Shown here: in pieces, positions 1 to 11,795 of the stretch
Layout: each line of letters opens with the position of its first letter
Position numbering within the stretch: position 1 is the first letter of the stretch
Assembly: GCF_029867415.1 (NCBI RefSeq)
Contig: NC_081182.1
Span: 18,635,983 to 18,699,982, forward strand
Direction: 5' to 3'
Source: Vicia villosa
Lineage: Eukaryota; Streptophyta; Magnoliopsida; Fabales; Fabaceae
Length of the DNA: 64,000 nucleotides
Translations under genes and position numbers: made by a program
The notes under the pieces: generated by a model
The model's database searches: none
What the model saw: only the letters and a program-made list of their open reading frames with translations
Told to the model about the DNA's origin: nothing

Positions 1-640
1 GGCGACGGTTCCTCTTAGGCGGGGAACGAGACGAGGACGGGGAGCGCTTGCGATATCTCCTTGGAGGCGAGCGTGAAGAGGAATAGGAACGTGACCGATG
101 GCGTCTCCGCGGAGGGGAACGATATCGTCGCTTCCTTTCCAGCTCGTGGATGCGGTCGCCCTGTTGGCGGATGAGACGGTTGGTTCTCTGCAGCTCTTTG
201 AGTAGGAGGATGGCTGTAGGGTCAGCGCCCTCGGGGATGTTGATCTGCTCTTCCTCGTCTTGGCTGTGAACTCTTCGCCTCTCAGAGGTGTGGGTGAATG
301 AGGAGGCAGCATGTCCATCTCTGGCGTCGGTCTCGTTCTCGTTCTGGGGTCGATCAGGTTCAGTCTGGGGTCGAGTCTACTCGTCTTCCCCGTTCTGAAC
401 GTGTCCCTCGGGAGGAACTTGTTCGACGTTCTGAACTTGCTGAAAACTGTGCACATGTTGGATGTTCTAAATTTGTTGCCTCCGGGGTTGCGAGGTCTCA
501 CGTCTCGGTCTTCTCTGTCTGGCAAGAGCATGTTGTGGTCCTTCCTGCCGATGACGATTCGTCACCTCGTGGGTGGAATCTTCGATCAGCTGTTCCAGGA
601 GGAAGGGATCAGGGTTTGGGATGTTGTTGTTGTTAGCCAT
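1..640 (-). pseudogene. gag N-terminal part with an Arg/Ser-rich stretch, two in-frame stops
   Basis: The frame starts at the ATG at 640 (MANNNNIPNPDPF) about 70 bases after the LTR and stays in one frame to base 1. Two TAG codons interrupt it, at 467-469 and 377-379. The readable part has an acidic stretch (QDEEEQINIPEGADPT), a short helical stretch (LLLKELQRTNRLIRQQ) and then a long basic run rich in RS/SP pairs, typical of the N-terminal half of gag in plant Tat-type Ty3 elements. The capsid core and zinc-finger part would lie beyond the left edge. Plus-strand open frames over the same bases are shadows of this one. Confidence 0.7.
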
Positions 641-711
641 GACGATCGTGAAAGGTAATGCTTTGATCTTTGTTAAAGAAGGGGGAGCAAAGTTCCCACA
701 GACGGCGCCAC

Positions 712-1168
712 TGATCGTACCTAATCAAAAGAATCGTCAAGGCAGCGGAATCTGGCTTGGAGAGCAAGATGGGGGGTACCTGCAAGGTTCTCCGATGCTT
801 AAGTTAGTAGCTATCAGAGAATGAGGGTTGAGAGTGAAGAATGGAATACCTGACCCTCTAGTGAAATAGGGTATTTATAGCCCCCAGCACTGGGCCAAGG
901 TTCCCTAATTGGGCCAAATCCAATTGGAGGCCCACGTGCTAGGGAACTGCCAGAACGTCCCGTGCTAGGGCTGAGCCAGCAGGAGACCCACGTTCTGGAT
1001 GAGCATGGCGTAGGGTTCGGAGATGGTTGACCGAATCCTTCGCTGAAGCGTGACGCGTGGTCTTCGCGCGTGGATAACTCTTGACGGTTACCCAGTAAAT
1101 GGGCCCAAATGACTTGGACCTGCTCGGCTGGTGAGAAGAGCTGGGCCTGCTCGGCCCAGTCCAGAACA
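712..1168 (-). repeat. 5' LTR of the Tat-like element (457 bp)
   Basis: On the minus strand the segment starts TGTTCTGGACTGGGCC and ends ...GGTACGATCA, so it has the TG...CA ends of an LTR. It is bordered at 711 by the GGCGCC-type primer-site segment. Compared with the surrounding AT-rich DNA it is GC-rich. The borders rest on the TG/CA ends and the primer site only, because the partner LTR is outside the window. Confidence 0.7.
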
Positions 1169-1547
1169 AAATATATTCAAGAATTTTCTAAATATATATT
1201 TAAACATGAATATGCATGCTTAATATTAATTGGATACCAAGATCAATATTGTTTATTTCCATCTTGAATACGTATATATAAGAACCAATAAAAATAACGA
1301 TAGTTAGTTGATCAAGTGATATTTGGTGTTGCATTTGATAGGGAGGATTACGATTCATTCTTTCGTATCTGCGTTTGAGATGGGGCTATAACCACTTGAT
1401 GTCGAAACAGATCTCCGAACCAGATTAACTGGTTTAATGAGTGAGATACTGATGTTGAAAACAAAACAAAAAACAACCAATAAAAATAAAAAATTACTTT
1501 AGATGAGCATAGGAGAATTGTAATCTTACACTCATATATCCCTAATT
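1169..1547. other. Intergenic, nothing recognised
   Basis: AT-rich sequence to the right of the Tat-like LTR. A short phrase (AACCAATAAAAATAA) occurs twice, near 1283 and 1476. I see no coding region or element end here. Confidence 0.5.
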
Positions 1548-2420
1548 TGAATTCTCATTCTTCTTTGTTTCTTCCTTCACTTACATATATGTTCAAAAAT
1601 CGAAACCTCAAATATTCTTCTTTGTTTCTTCTTTCTCCTTTGCCTAAGCCTAGAGGTCGACTTTGCCAACTTCATGTATAATTACTAACAATGTCTACGT
1701 CTTTTGTTAAAATCCATCTCACTGGACTATACGGTTGTCGTGCTCGTATGAAGTTCTACCACTATAAGAATGACCCTAATAAAGGAAATATTTTTTTAAA
1801 AAAAAATCAATTTTGACAAGTATGACATAAATTGATTATAGTATTGTGAATTTTGATTACATGAGTTGTGATTTGCATAACATGAATTGTGACATCCATG
1901 AAAAGATAAAGACACGAGTAACTTTTTTATATGGGATGTACACATGGGGTATATTGTAAACTTCCAAGAAGAAATGATATCGTGAATGATGAACATGAAA
2001 GCAATATAAAGAAGGAATAAGATGGGAGCAAGAATCATGGTGTGCCTGCAAGGGGAATTGGAGAATCCAAGGAGAAAAACAATAAATTGCAAAATAAATT
2101 GAATTTTTAGAGGATTGTCGAAAAAATTAAGTTTTTTTACATTATTCTCGGTTATGTTAAACTTGTATTTAATCATCAAGTGTAATTGTTGATTTAGGAA
2201 AATAATTATTTGGAATCCAAGACTTTAAGTTTTGTCAAATGTTGAAATAATTAGGACAAAATAATAATGTTCTTATATTAAGTACTTGATTCAATGAAGA
2301 GATGCTTGATGAGTTGAATTTACTCAATATTTTGGAATTAAGTTGGATTCATATTATGTTACGCATTATAGTTTGCCTTAAATTGGTCATAGTCTGCCCT
2401 TAAAAACTAGTTCTAATTTT
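1548..2420 (+). repeat. Repeat copy 1, with a GRF-finger-like stretch, split by a ~557-bp segment
   Basis: Bases 1548-1795 and 2353-2420 together match bases 2443-2770 in order and at roughly 85-90% by eye, so this is a direct duplication of one about 320-bp unit. The unit can encode a short peptide with a C-G/R-C...KFYHxKNDPNKG pattern that recalls the beginning of a GRF-type zinc finger. Copy 1 is interrupted directly after that motif by bases 1796-2352, which copy 2 lacks. No complete protein can be read in either copy. It may be a relic of a transposon-borne or gene-derived GRF protein; this is a weak family call. Confidence 0.5.
1796..2352. other. ~557-bp segment present only in repeat copy 1
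   Basis: The homology between copy 1 and copy 2 stops at a poly-T/poly-A stretch near 1795 and resumes at TTATTATGTT near 2353, so this AT-rich segment was either inserted in copy 1 or lost from copy 2. I could not see clear terminal inverted repeats. Poly-T at the left edge hides any target duplication. Confidence 0.5.
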
Positions 2421-2442
2421 TTAAATAAATTAGCGAAACCTA

Positions 2443-2770
2443 ATTTGAATTCTCATTCCTCTTCTTTGTTTCTTCCTTCACTCACATATATGTTCGAAAA
2501 TCGAAACCTCAAATATTCTTCTTTGTTTCTTCTTTCTTCTTTGCCTACGCCTAGAGGCCGACCTTGCCAACTTCATCTAAAATTACTAACAATGTCTATA
2601 TCTTCTATTAAAATCCATCTCACTAGACTATGTGGTTGTCGTGCTCGTATGAAGTTCTACCACTGTAAGAACGACCCTAATAAAGGAAAGATTTTTTTTC
2701 TTATTATGTTGTGCATTATAGATTGTCTTAAATTGGTCATAGTGTGTCTTAAACACTAGTCCTAATTTTC
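2443..2770 (+). repeat. Repeat copy 2, uninterrupted, with a GRF-finger-like stretch
   Basis: This copy runs without the extra segment of copy 1. In frame it reads a short hydrophobic part followed by CGCRARMKFYHCKNDPNKG, which resembles the first half of a GRF zinc finger, then turns into AT-rich sequence and a stop. It is too short to be a gene on its own. Read it as a gene or transposon fragment. Confidence 0.45.
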
Positions 2771-5700
2771 TTTTACAAATTGGCACATATGCATTATAAA
2801 TCCATAAATTGGTAGATATAAATTACTTCATGTTAACTTGTTAATTTTTTGTTATTGTCATACATTATATACATAAATTGGACATGGTTCCAATATTGTA
2901 ATCTAATAATAAAATAAGAATAATCTGAATAGTATAGTGTTACCATACAATACCAAACCATAACCTTATAACTTCATTTTGCCTTACACTAGAATATTGT
3001 CTTACAAAAAAATCTAATACCAAGGGATAATGTTGTTTTACAACATGAAGACGAGACAATACTAAATTTAAAATATGGTTTTACATAAATTGTCAACAAA
3101 CTTATTACAAATTATCACAAAATAGAACAAATTAATTTAAACTTTCACAAATATGGATTCATATTTAACATATTCATTGCAAAATGCATTTATATTTATT
3201 AGATCATTGTTCAATTTCCTAGTTGAATCAACACATGTTTTAAATTTTGGTTCATGTTATTGGTATGGTCTAAGTGTTTCATTTTCATCAACTTCTTCTA
3301 AAATAAAAAATAAGATTAATAACGTCTTCTTTTTAAACAAATGTTTTCTCTTTCAGGTAACTGGTTAGCCAAAGTGACAAACTACTTGGCTACTTTAAGA
3401 GATTTAGGACAGAAAATGAAAAGTTATAACCATATTGTCAACAAGTTGATAAGATCTTCATCTGACGCGTCTTAAGTTTGGTTTGTATGATGGTTAAGTA
3501 ATTAAGTTGGTGAAACTAGCGCATTTGAAATTGAAGTTAATGGTATATTCATCCTGCACGGCTGGGTAAACAATGTCACCAATCGGTCGAAAACAAGTGA
3601 TGGCGGCTACATCGAACATAGTTGACGTGATCATCCCACAGCAGAGTTAGAAGGCATTTGTCGAACTTTCCCAAAATTGCAATGTTGCGATGAGCGTGTT
3701 TGAACTGTACGTATGGCCAACCCTAGATAGCTCGACCAAGTCAAAGAGACCATGTTTCTTCCAAACTTATATTTTTTTTATTCCATCTTATTTAGCCATT
3801 GGATGTAATCTTTTTGCTTGACGTAAGGTGCAAAATGCAAGACGCGACAGGAAGCACTCATGAAGATCATATCATAAGTTTGATCTAAGAAAAAACAAGG
3901 TTTAGTGCGATAATAGCAAGGAAAGATTTTTTTTCACTTTCTTAGTGTTCGCAATAGGGAATAGGAATGGACCTAAAAATGCATGTATTTTGTCTGAGAT
4001 GGAGAAGAGAATCAGTATATGAGATTTCTTTATCAGATATTTCTCTTTTTCCTTGAGCGGCTCAAGAACTTAAGCTTGGTTTTCCAACAAGAGTAAGAAC
4101 TTTAATGGTTGCAGTGAGTGAAAGCGTTTTCTTTGGGTTTGATAAAGACGACATTGTTGCAGAATTCATGAGTAGCTTTGAGGATGATGAAGTGTGATAA
4201 GAATGTGTTTTTTTTTTTTAATTGGGAAATTGGAGATAAAATGAGGGAAAAGAAAAAATGGCGAAAGAGAATATACTTATAGTCATATGAAAAACTCTTC
4301 ATTTTTTGTTTTCTCTTTCTTAAGAATCGACCGTTGGCGCTCTTTAGTATTCACGTGTCTTTCATTCAGAAGTAGAAAAGACAAGTTTTGTTATGTAGCC
4401 CACGTTTTTCTTGGAAAAACGAAGCCTTGATGGAAATATTTTAGATGCACGTCTCAAAAAGATGTTTTGATAAAGAGGTTACGTTGACATCAGCGCACCA
4501 TTTTGAACAGATTTTAAAGTTTAAAAATCACCACTTATCTCTCAAATGGTCGAAAGTGACATTTTTACCGTGATAAACTAACCCTTCAAGGAGTGGATCA
4601 AGTAATGCTCTAAACCTCAATACTTAGACATAAAAAAAACTGAATATTATTCTATTTTTTATTTTCCGTTGTTGAAAATATAAATAAGTTACTTTTGCAC
4701 TTGGGTAATATAACACCATGAATCATCACTGACAATCTACGAAGTCTTTAAAGGAAGCATTTTTTTTATCTCACTTCGCAAACTCAAATCCTTTACTAAA
4801 CTTAACAAAACCTGCACTTTTTAATACATGATAATATTTATCATCTTTCTTTTCTCATAAATTAAAATGCTTGATCACTAGTTTTATAGAAATTGCTAAC
4901 ACAAGTATTGCAAGAAGAATATCTATTTACCACTTTATTATTACGACCATTTTACACAATGGTGTATATATGTCAGGATTTTGGAAATATAATCATTTTT
5001 CTTCCGGGTTCCATCCAATGTCCTTGCATAATTGATCGTAGATGTGCAAGGCAGCTATGCAAGACCTCCTATAGTATTTCATCCCATTTCTCCCCATCTT
5101 TCTTCATCACTTGGATGCTTGGCGCATATTTTTGTTAACTTCTTTAGTTTAATGAACAGTGAGAATATAATGGAAAAGAAATATTTGCAGAAACGGAAAT
5201 AAATACTTTGCAATACCAATGTACACGCATGATGAAAAACTGGTTAACTCTTGTGCATATAAAATGGATAACTCAAACTGGTCCCAAAAGTAAGCGACAA
5301 TACAGTAGGGCATCAAGGTAGTGGAGGAATATGGAAGTGCATACTGAGACCTTCATCAGGCTGCGGTATCGCTGGTTTGAATTCAACAGGTATGTTATGC
5401 ATTATAATCAAGCAACCAGCTTGCGAGATATATGCTGGAAAATTGTGTCTAAAGTTCTTGATCCTATCTGCTAGAGGTGCCCTCCCCTGGGTTGGGCTGG
5501 GTTAAGGTCGAACGTTTATGGAGCCTGCAAAAGTGGTCTAAAAGTTGATATATAATCATATAAAACTAACATTCACATTCAAATTTAAAATGCTAAATAG
5601 CTCCAGAAGCACACAATATTATCCCCAACAAATATGCAGCTTATTCTAGCAACTGTTGGAAATTTCTTTTTTGGTACAAAGCAGCTGCGAGAAGAAACCT

Positions 5701-5936
5701 CTATACAATACAGAAGAAGACCAATTATAGTAATGTCACATGGACATCGTGATTTCATCTGACGGAAAATGATAAATAATAAATTTCAACTGAACTCTCA
5801 GCATCGGGCATGTTATAAAAGCAAGCCTGAGTACACGTAACAAATAATTTCTCCCACAATACATCACAGCTCAGCGCTAGGTACATCAACCGCCAGAATC
5901 TAGCAACTTCGCCAAACTAGTCCCCTAAAGCATTCA
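2771..5936. other. Intergenic, including the presumed 3' UTR of the LAZ1-like gene at its right end
   Basis: AT-rich DNA with no coding frame that I can attach to a known family; the open frames here are short and low in complexity. The last few hundred bases before 5937 are probably the 3' untranslated region of the LAZ1-like gene, but no poly(A) signal was chosen with confidence. Confidence 0.5.
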
Positions 5937-8900
5937 TTACTCTTTAGTAACCCACCTATGGCCCCTAACCTGGTAGCTACCATAGGTTTGATCACTACTG
6001 CTTTCTCCACCACTCTCTCCACTCGTATATCCAGATTTCCGACGGTGGTGCTTCTTTCCCCTCGACATCGCACTATCACTGACACTCCCATTCAAGAGGG
6101 GATCATCGATTCCCCGAATCAACCTCCTTGCAGGTGATGATGACCCGATGCAGCTGTCATCCTTGATTCTTCTTTTATCTTTCTCATGCTTTTTAATGTT
6201 TTGGGATATCTTATGTAGTTTTTCATTGAATCTAGTGAACCCCTTTTCCACAGGCTCCACTGCTTGATGGACCGTGAACCTCACATCTTTAACAATCTGA
6301 ATGATACAAAAAGGGCAGCAGATAAAAATTAAGAGGATTTGATATTAATACGAAACTAAACCCAATATGTAAATATTATTGATAAAGATAATTCTATAGA
6401 GTTTCCAATCTATTGTTGTCTTGAATGTTCCTAATAAGTCCATATGCATGTTTAGAAAATAAACTAACTGTGGGCATGGGGCAAAAACTGTAACTGAAAT
6501 ATAAATAAAAATTACTTTAGATAACTGCACCATACATTGTGTTTCCAATTCCATTATCCTTCAATTTTACCCGAGATCTCATCAGCTAGTATCCAACATC
6601 CTTCTATTCCTATAAATGTTTTCTTTTACAAAAATATTACAACAACAACCAAGTTTTATCCCATTAAGTTGGGTCAGATACATGGATCAAACTATGCCAT
6701 AACGTCCTTCTAAAGTATATTTAGTGTGCATATTTAGTGTGCATCTCAATAAAGTATTAGTTGAGAGCACAGTTGCATTTATACAGTGATACACAGCATT
6801 TTATGCAGACTGTTCACTTTAGACACCAGTTTAACAACTACAAAATTGCACACATTAGGAAATGATTCATACAAGCTTGTTTAAATAACTACATAGCTAG
6901 CTACTGTATCATCTTAGACAACTTTTCATTTTCTTTTCCCACAGCAATATACGCTACTTTGACAGTTTGAAAACATTAAAAGTAAAATATTCTCTATGAC
7001 ACAATAACATCCATAGCTGAGTAGAATATTTGAACTAATCCCCTTATTATAATTTGAAAGAAAACAGTTTTCGTTCATTTCAGCTATGAATTAGTTCCTT
7101 TATGACAAGTTCATAAGTGCGTTGAAGAGATTAAGTTTTCATGGAATGAAAAAACAATATAATTTCCTAACCTTTACTAGGAAGGGGACTTTACTGAATG
7201 TTTACTAGCACCACACGCCAGAAAATAAAAAATTAAAATCATGTATATTGTAGCTACTAAGGACACTTACATATCCACCGCCGCCAATAACAACATCACG
7301 AACACTCTCTCTAATTGTCATCCCACTCTTGGCATCAACATCAGGTGCAGGAAGACGCAGTTTTGTGGGTCTCTCACTGTCTCTAATCTCATCAGGGTCA
7401 AGAGGACAATCAGCAGAGTAATCTCCCAGAACTGAAACACTTCCTGAGAGGCGCTCTCCCATTAGCTCATAAGGCTTTGCTGGAAATACATACAGGTGAA
7501 CTATGGAAGCAATGCCCATCTGTGCTGGATGAATAGAAAGTACTGTTAAACTTTACTCTTCCTCTTGTCTGAAACAGTAACTAAAATCTAAATCATGAAG
7601 ATAAGCAAGAAAGAACATTTTACTTATGTGTCCAAGAAGGTTCCAGTTAGTACAAGTTCCAGAATCAGTGTACAGAAACCCAAGAGATGGAGTGTTGACA
7701 ATCATAAATGCAAAATACAACAGCAAACTACATATTATAAAATAAAATATGGAACTTTCTAGCATACATTCCTCCCATGACATTGGGTTGCTTTGCTTGA
7801 CTATTAATAAAATCAATTAAGTCATCAACCACTTGACATAGGCGTTTATAAGTTGGGGCTTACAGCTCCACTTCCATGCTCGAAGTGGTAAATACTACTA
7901 GAAGTTTTGACAAAATAAAGTTACAAAATTTTATGTTGTTATTTTAAAAAAAAAAAAATTATTTAATTGGGAAAATAATGACAAAATTTAATGTAAAATA
8001 GTTTAAGTGAAGGGTTAAACTGAAAGAAAAAACGACCACACCAAACCTTTGTATCCTGTTTATATTTATTATTATTACATCATCTAGTCTTAAAAATAAA
8101 AGATTTTGGGTCAAATACATCTGCTTTTGCTGACCCAGCTTTCTCGTATATTTAGAACCAGAGAGAGTACTATTATATAGTCACCAAGCTTTAGTATGAT
8201 ATGATTGTTTTTCACGAAACCTAGTTCCATGAGAAACAATCATATTATATTAAAGGTTGGTGACAATATAATACAAAGATATGTGCGGAAGATCTATGGA
8301 CAGATTAATTAGCAACAAACGGACTCAAATCATCTAGACAAACTCAGAAGATGGTTACCAAAAGAAAGAATCCATTCGGGAAATCACGCTCACTAATCAA
8401 GGTCCTGCATTCCAGACCAGGGATGAGCAGGGCCTTTGAATCAATCATGGTTGAATAAAAGTTTCCTCGCAACAGTAAGTTGCAAGGCACGTTGAACATA
8501 AATGCGGAAGCAATTGCTCTTGCAAAAAATGCAAGCTTAACTTCAGTGAAGGACATCTACCTCAATGCAAATGATGAAATCTTGGACACTTGACTTAAAA
8601 TGCAAGCCTTGTGCGATGGGACTTTTGAACAAACCAAACGTATATAATAGAGCAATTGCCACACCTTGCCACCAAGTGAGAAACACAATTGATTTAAATG
8701 TCAAAAATTTGGCCAATGGCTTTATATGAGCCAATTCTTCCTTTGTAACAGTATAAAATTGAACAAGGCAGTACAGTGCCCATGACTGACTGAAATTTAG
8801 AACCACTGCCACATAAGGATACCTGCAAATGTAGCAAAATAGCTCATGCATTCAGAAATATCTTAAGTACCTTAACCTGTTATAAAAGAGCATAAAAAGA

Positions 8901-11261
8901 TAAACTTTAATATGAATATACCGAACATTTGAATATAAAATTTCAATTACCAAATCCATAATTATCATATAATCAATTCAACACCACTTTATGCAAATAA
9001 TTCACAATAGAATAAGTAACAAGCAAATGTAGACAAAAACATCACTTAAAAGGTATAATTTAGAGAGAAATGCTAAATACACTAACATCCAAACATTACT
9101 TCTAATTTCTTGAGTAAAGAAAGATATAAAAGACAAGCGCAATACTTGCTAGAGTTTCAAAACATCCCTTTATGTTTTTTCTTTCCCTCAAATAATTAGG
9201 AGGAATACCAAGCTAATGTTTTAAGAAGACTTCGCATTTCTCTAGTTTATTACACCCTCTGTCTCAAAATAAGTGTCTTTTTAGTCTAAAAAATTTGTCT
9301 CAAAATAAGTGTCATTTTACTTTCTCAATGCAACATTAATTCATTTGTACCTACTCCCTCCGTCTCATAATAAGTGTCTTATTTGAGCTTTGCACGTTTT
9401 TTAAGAAAATGATTAGATGTATTGATTTTAATGATAAAATTAATATCATTTACTAAAGTACCCTTATTTATTATAGGTAATGGAATAGTTGAAAAACGTG
9501 AAAGCTAATATATAAGGGTATAGTAGTGGAAAAAAGTAATAAATGTTGCATTGATATTCTAAAGAGACATTTATTTTGAGACATAAAAAAAGTGGAAATG
9601 AGACACTTATTATGAGACGGAGGGAGTATTTCTCTAGATTATTATTGTCTGCACAAATCTCAAGACATTAAATCTCACTTACATTTATGACAATCCATGT
9701 GTAACTAATAACAATTAAGGACAATTTTGTAAAATTGTTACATTTATTCCTTCACTCATTACTTTTCTTAATCAGTGTGCAACAACCTTAAAAGACTTTT
9801 ATTTTGAGACGGAGGGAGTGCAAAATGTTTCTTCTCTAACAAGGAGAGGATAAAACAACAGGAAAACGGAAAATTTTCACATTAAAAAAAACACCAATTA
9901 CATTCTAAAACAATGGAGTATCACACTTCACAGCCAGTAGGAGGCACATCTAAGATATGAAGGCCAAGGAGCCAGGTGTGAGAGCCAATCTACAACCAGA
10001 TTAAATTTCTTTGTCCCAGTGCTAATTTTGAGTCTTGACATCCCAAGGTTTCCTCTTGGTAAAAAAAAAAATCATGTTTTACAATGGTTATATTACTGAC
10101 TAGTCTTTATGCTGGCATTCTCAGGTACCAGCTCACGATCAGTGCCTATAATTTGTCAAGGGACAAACTTATGCAGCATGACCAAAAAGGGAAATAGTTT
10201 AATCATCTACTTCAAAGATCAACATGAAAGCCTTCCCAAGTTTGGGTATTTTCTTCCTATATTTGCTGTCTGATAATCTTGTAATGCTCCAAGTTTACAT
10301 GAAATTTGAGTAGTTCAATAATTGCAATAGCTTCTATGAGATGTTTGATAAGTGGAATAGGATGGAATGGTGTTCCATTACTTGGATATCAAAAATAGGA
10401 TATAATGGAATGGAAGTTAATAAAGAAACACAACCAAGATAGTTGAAACAAGAAAATGATGATAAAATATAATAAGTATGTGGCAATTGTTGATTATGGT
10501 ACCAAGGGTAATAGTTTAAAAATTGCTTACCCACATCCTACTTTGAATTCTCCTTCACAGTAGACTCCAAAGGCTTCAAGGATTACGGCCAAAACAGCAG
10601 TAAAAGATTTGATGATCATCTGTAAGGAGTTGGAGAGATTTAAATAGAAGGAAAGAAAATATAAAAAACGAAGGATGAAAGTGAGATAAATGGAGAATAC
10701 ATACATATTGAACAATACCAGATTTGACAATTTGGAAAAAGCGGGGACCAAGTTTCCATGGGTTAAGGAAGTATTTGAGAGGAAAAGGATGGTTTATAAT
10801 GCCAGAGTGAGAAGAATGGTGGAGAAGAGGAGTTTTAAAAGTAGCACGGCCTTCTCTTTCCATAAACAAAAGAGTCCTTTCTTCGCCTCCGAGGCAGGCA
10901 ATAAGGTATCTTCCAAAGCAATACATGGCAAATGATTCATAGCAATCACGGAGTATCTCGCAGTCAACACTAATGGAAGGATTGACCAAGGACACAAACT
11001 GAACAAGAAGAAGAAGTCATTAATTAATGATGAATTGGAAATAATAAAGAGATAGAAAAAAGCAGTAACGTAACATACAGATTCAATAGAGTAGCAGGGA
11101 ACCATGAGGATAACACCAATCAAGAACTTCTGCTCTTCGGGATTCTTATAAGCGGAAAGATGCTCAAAAAGAAGATAGAGGGAGAGAGTAAGAGTGGTAA
11201 GGAGAAAAGCAGCGGCGATAAGAGTTGCCCATAGAGGAGGGGAGTAAAGTAATTCCAACAT
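5937..11261 (-). CDS. LAZ1-family protein (DUF300 / organic solute transporter Ost-alpha type), six exons
   Basis: Minus-strand exons 11261-11079, 10998-10705, 10619-10531, 8822-8561, 7519-7271 and 6296-5937 join with GT-AG introns into a 478-aa frame, close to the usual length of plant LAZ1 proteins. The product starts MLELLYSPPLWATLIAAAF. It has several hydrophobic helices and the conserved loop LLFEHLSAYKNPEEQKFLIG in exon 1, CFGRYLIACLGGEE in exon 2, and SQSWALYCLVQFY plus TWWQGVAIALL in exon 4. The tail is long, basic and Ser-rich and ends RGHRWVTKE. The family is a multi-pass membrane protein; in Arabidopsis LAZ1 and its homologue are linked to programmed cell death and vacuole membrane integrity. 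Which paralogue this is cannot be told. The ATG at 11261 is the first in frame; the frame opens upstream only by a TTG. Introns 3 to 5 carry small repeats. All exons are intact, so the gene looks functional. Confidence 0.93.
6639..6745 (-). repeat. Tail of an RTE-type LINE or related SINE in LAZ1-like intron 5
   Basis: The plus strand reads CAACAACAACCAAGTTTTATCC, then GTTGGGTCAGATACATGGAT. Read on the minus strand this is a ...GGATAA..TTGGTTGTTGTTG tail, the kind of 3' end with TTG repeats found in plant RTE-type non-LTR elements and SINEs that share their tails. Only the tail is visible, and the family name is inferred from memory of that tail. Confidence 0.4.
8171..8273. mobile_element. 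Short foldback element (MITE-like) in LAZ1-like intron 4
   Basis: A left arm beginning TATTATATAGTCACCAAGC pairs with a right arm ending GGTTGGTGACAATATAATA. The arms are about 42 bp with a few mismatches and enclose a short loop around CACGAAACCTAGTTCC. The whole is about 103 bp. It contains no coding capacity. The family was not identified, and a target duplication is uncertain because the borders are AT-rich. Confidence 0.6.
9251..9819. mobile_element. Outer Stowaway-like MITE, split by an inner copy
   Basis: The left end reads TACACCCTCTGTCTCAAAAT and the right end ATTTTGAGACGGAGGGAGTG, inverted copies of the CTCCCTCCGTCTCA terminus typical of Stowaway-type (Tc1/mariner) MITEs. An apparently younger copy of the same family sits inside it at 9352-9628. 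The right-hand TA duplication appears changed to TG. It lies in intron 3 of the LAZ1-like gene and carries no gene. Confidence 0.7.
9352..9628. mobile_element. Inner Stowaway-like MITE (277 bp with TA duplications)
   Basis: The ends TACTCCCTCCGTCTCATAAT and ATTATGAGACGGAGGGAGTA are near-perfect inverted repeats flanked by the TA dinucleotide on both sides, as expected for a Stowaway-type element moved by a Tc1/mariner transposase. It interrupts the outer copy, so it inserted later. There is no coding capacity. Confidence 0.8.
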
Positions 11262-11795
11262 TGAACCAACCAACCAACCAACTCACACCATAATAATAAT
11301 AATTGAATTTCAACTCAGTTGCTGCCAGTGTTGTTGATGGATCAGAATGAGAATATCAGAAATTGGGGATCAGAGGAAGGAGTGAAGTTACCGTAACAGA
11401 GAGAGAGAGAGAATTGGAATGAAAAGATGATGGACGATCCGTGATCAGAGTTGTTAGGTCAAACTTATCTTATCTCCGTCGTCCTCCACTCATCCCCCGT
11501 CTACGCTCCGACCTGCCCTCCCCCTCTTCGTCATTTTTTTTTCTTCTTCTCACAATTAAAAATATATTTGACTATTGTTTTTGACAATAAATTATTTTAT
11601 GTAATAATAAAATGCTACTAATATGAATTTATTTATTGCCTTCTCTCAAAAATATTAGTTGGTTGAAAAAATAAAACTCTTATTATAAAAATAAAATAAA
11701 ATTCATTTATATAAAAATATAATAATTGATTTTGGTTTACAGCAAAAAAAAGAAGAGTTAATAGTGGCGTGAGAAAGAGAAAAGAGAGGAAGAGG
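11262..11795. promoter_or_regulatory. Divergent promoter region between the LAZ1-like and penta-EF-hand genes
   Basis: The start codons of the two genes point away from each other and are 534 bp apart. The interval has a GA-repeat near 11399-11411 on the LAZ1 side, a pyrimidine-rich stretch around 11475-11560, and AT-rich DNA towards the other gene. No TATA box was assigned with confidence. Shared regulation is possible but not shown. Confidence 0.55.

Larger units (their letters stand above)
1..1168 (-). mobile_element. 5' end of a Ty3/gypsy (Tat-like) LTR retrotransposon, cut by the window edge
   Basis: Read on the minus strand this is a 5' LTR (1168 to 712), a primer-binding-type segment, and the start of a gag frame that leaves the window at base 1. 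Directly after the LTR the minus strand reads TGGCGCCGTCTGTGGGAAC, the kind of LTR-adjacent sequence seen in plant Tat-type elements. The second LTR and most of the body lie to the left of the window, so neither target duplication nor completeness can be judged. The gag frame has two in-frame stops, so at least that reading frame is dead. Confidence 0.8.

Noticed and set aside
298..824. Several plus-strand open frames of 80-115 codons
   Set aside because: They are shadows of the GC-rich, Arg/Ser-rich minus-strand gag frame of the Tat-like element and its leader.
1796..2179. 127-codon minus-strand frame rich in Phe, Ile and Ser
   Set aside because: Low complexity, lies in the extra segment of repeat copy 1, no motif or exon context.
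3540..3740. Possible coding piece with higher GC
   Set aside because: All frames are broken by stops and no motif could be named.
4893..5138. 81-codon plus-strand frame and a possible minus-strand reading
   Set aside because: Neither strand gives a family motif; no splice context links it to a gene.
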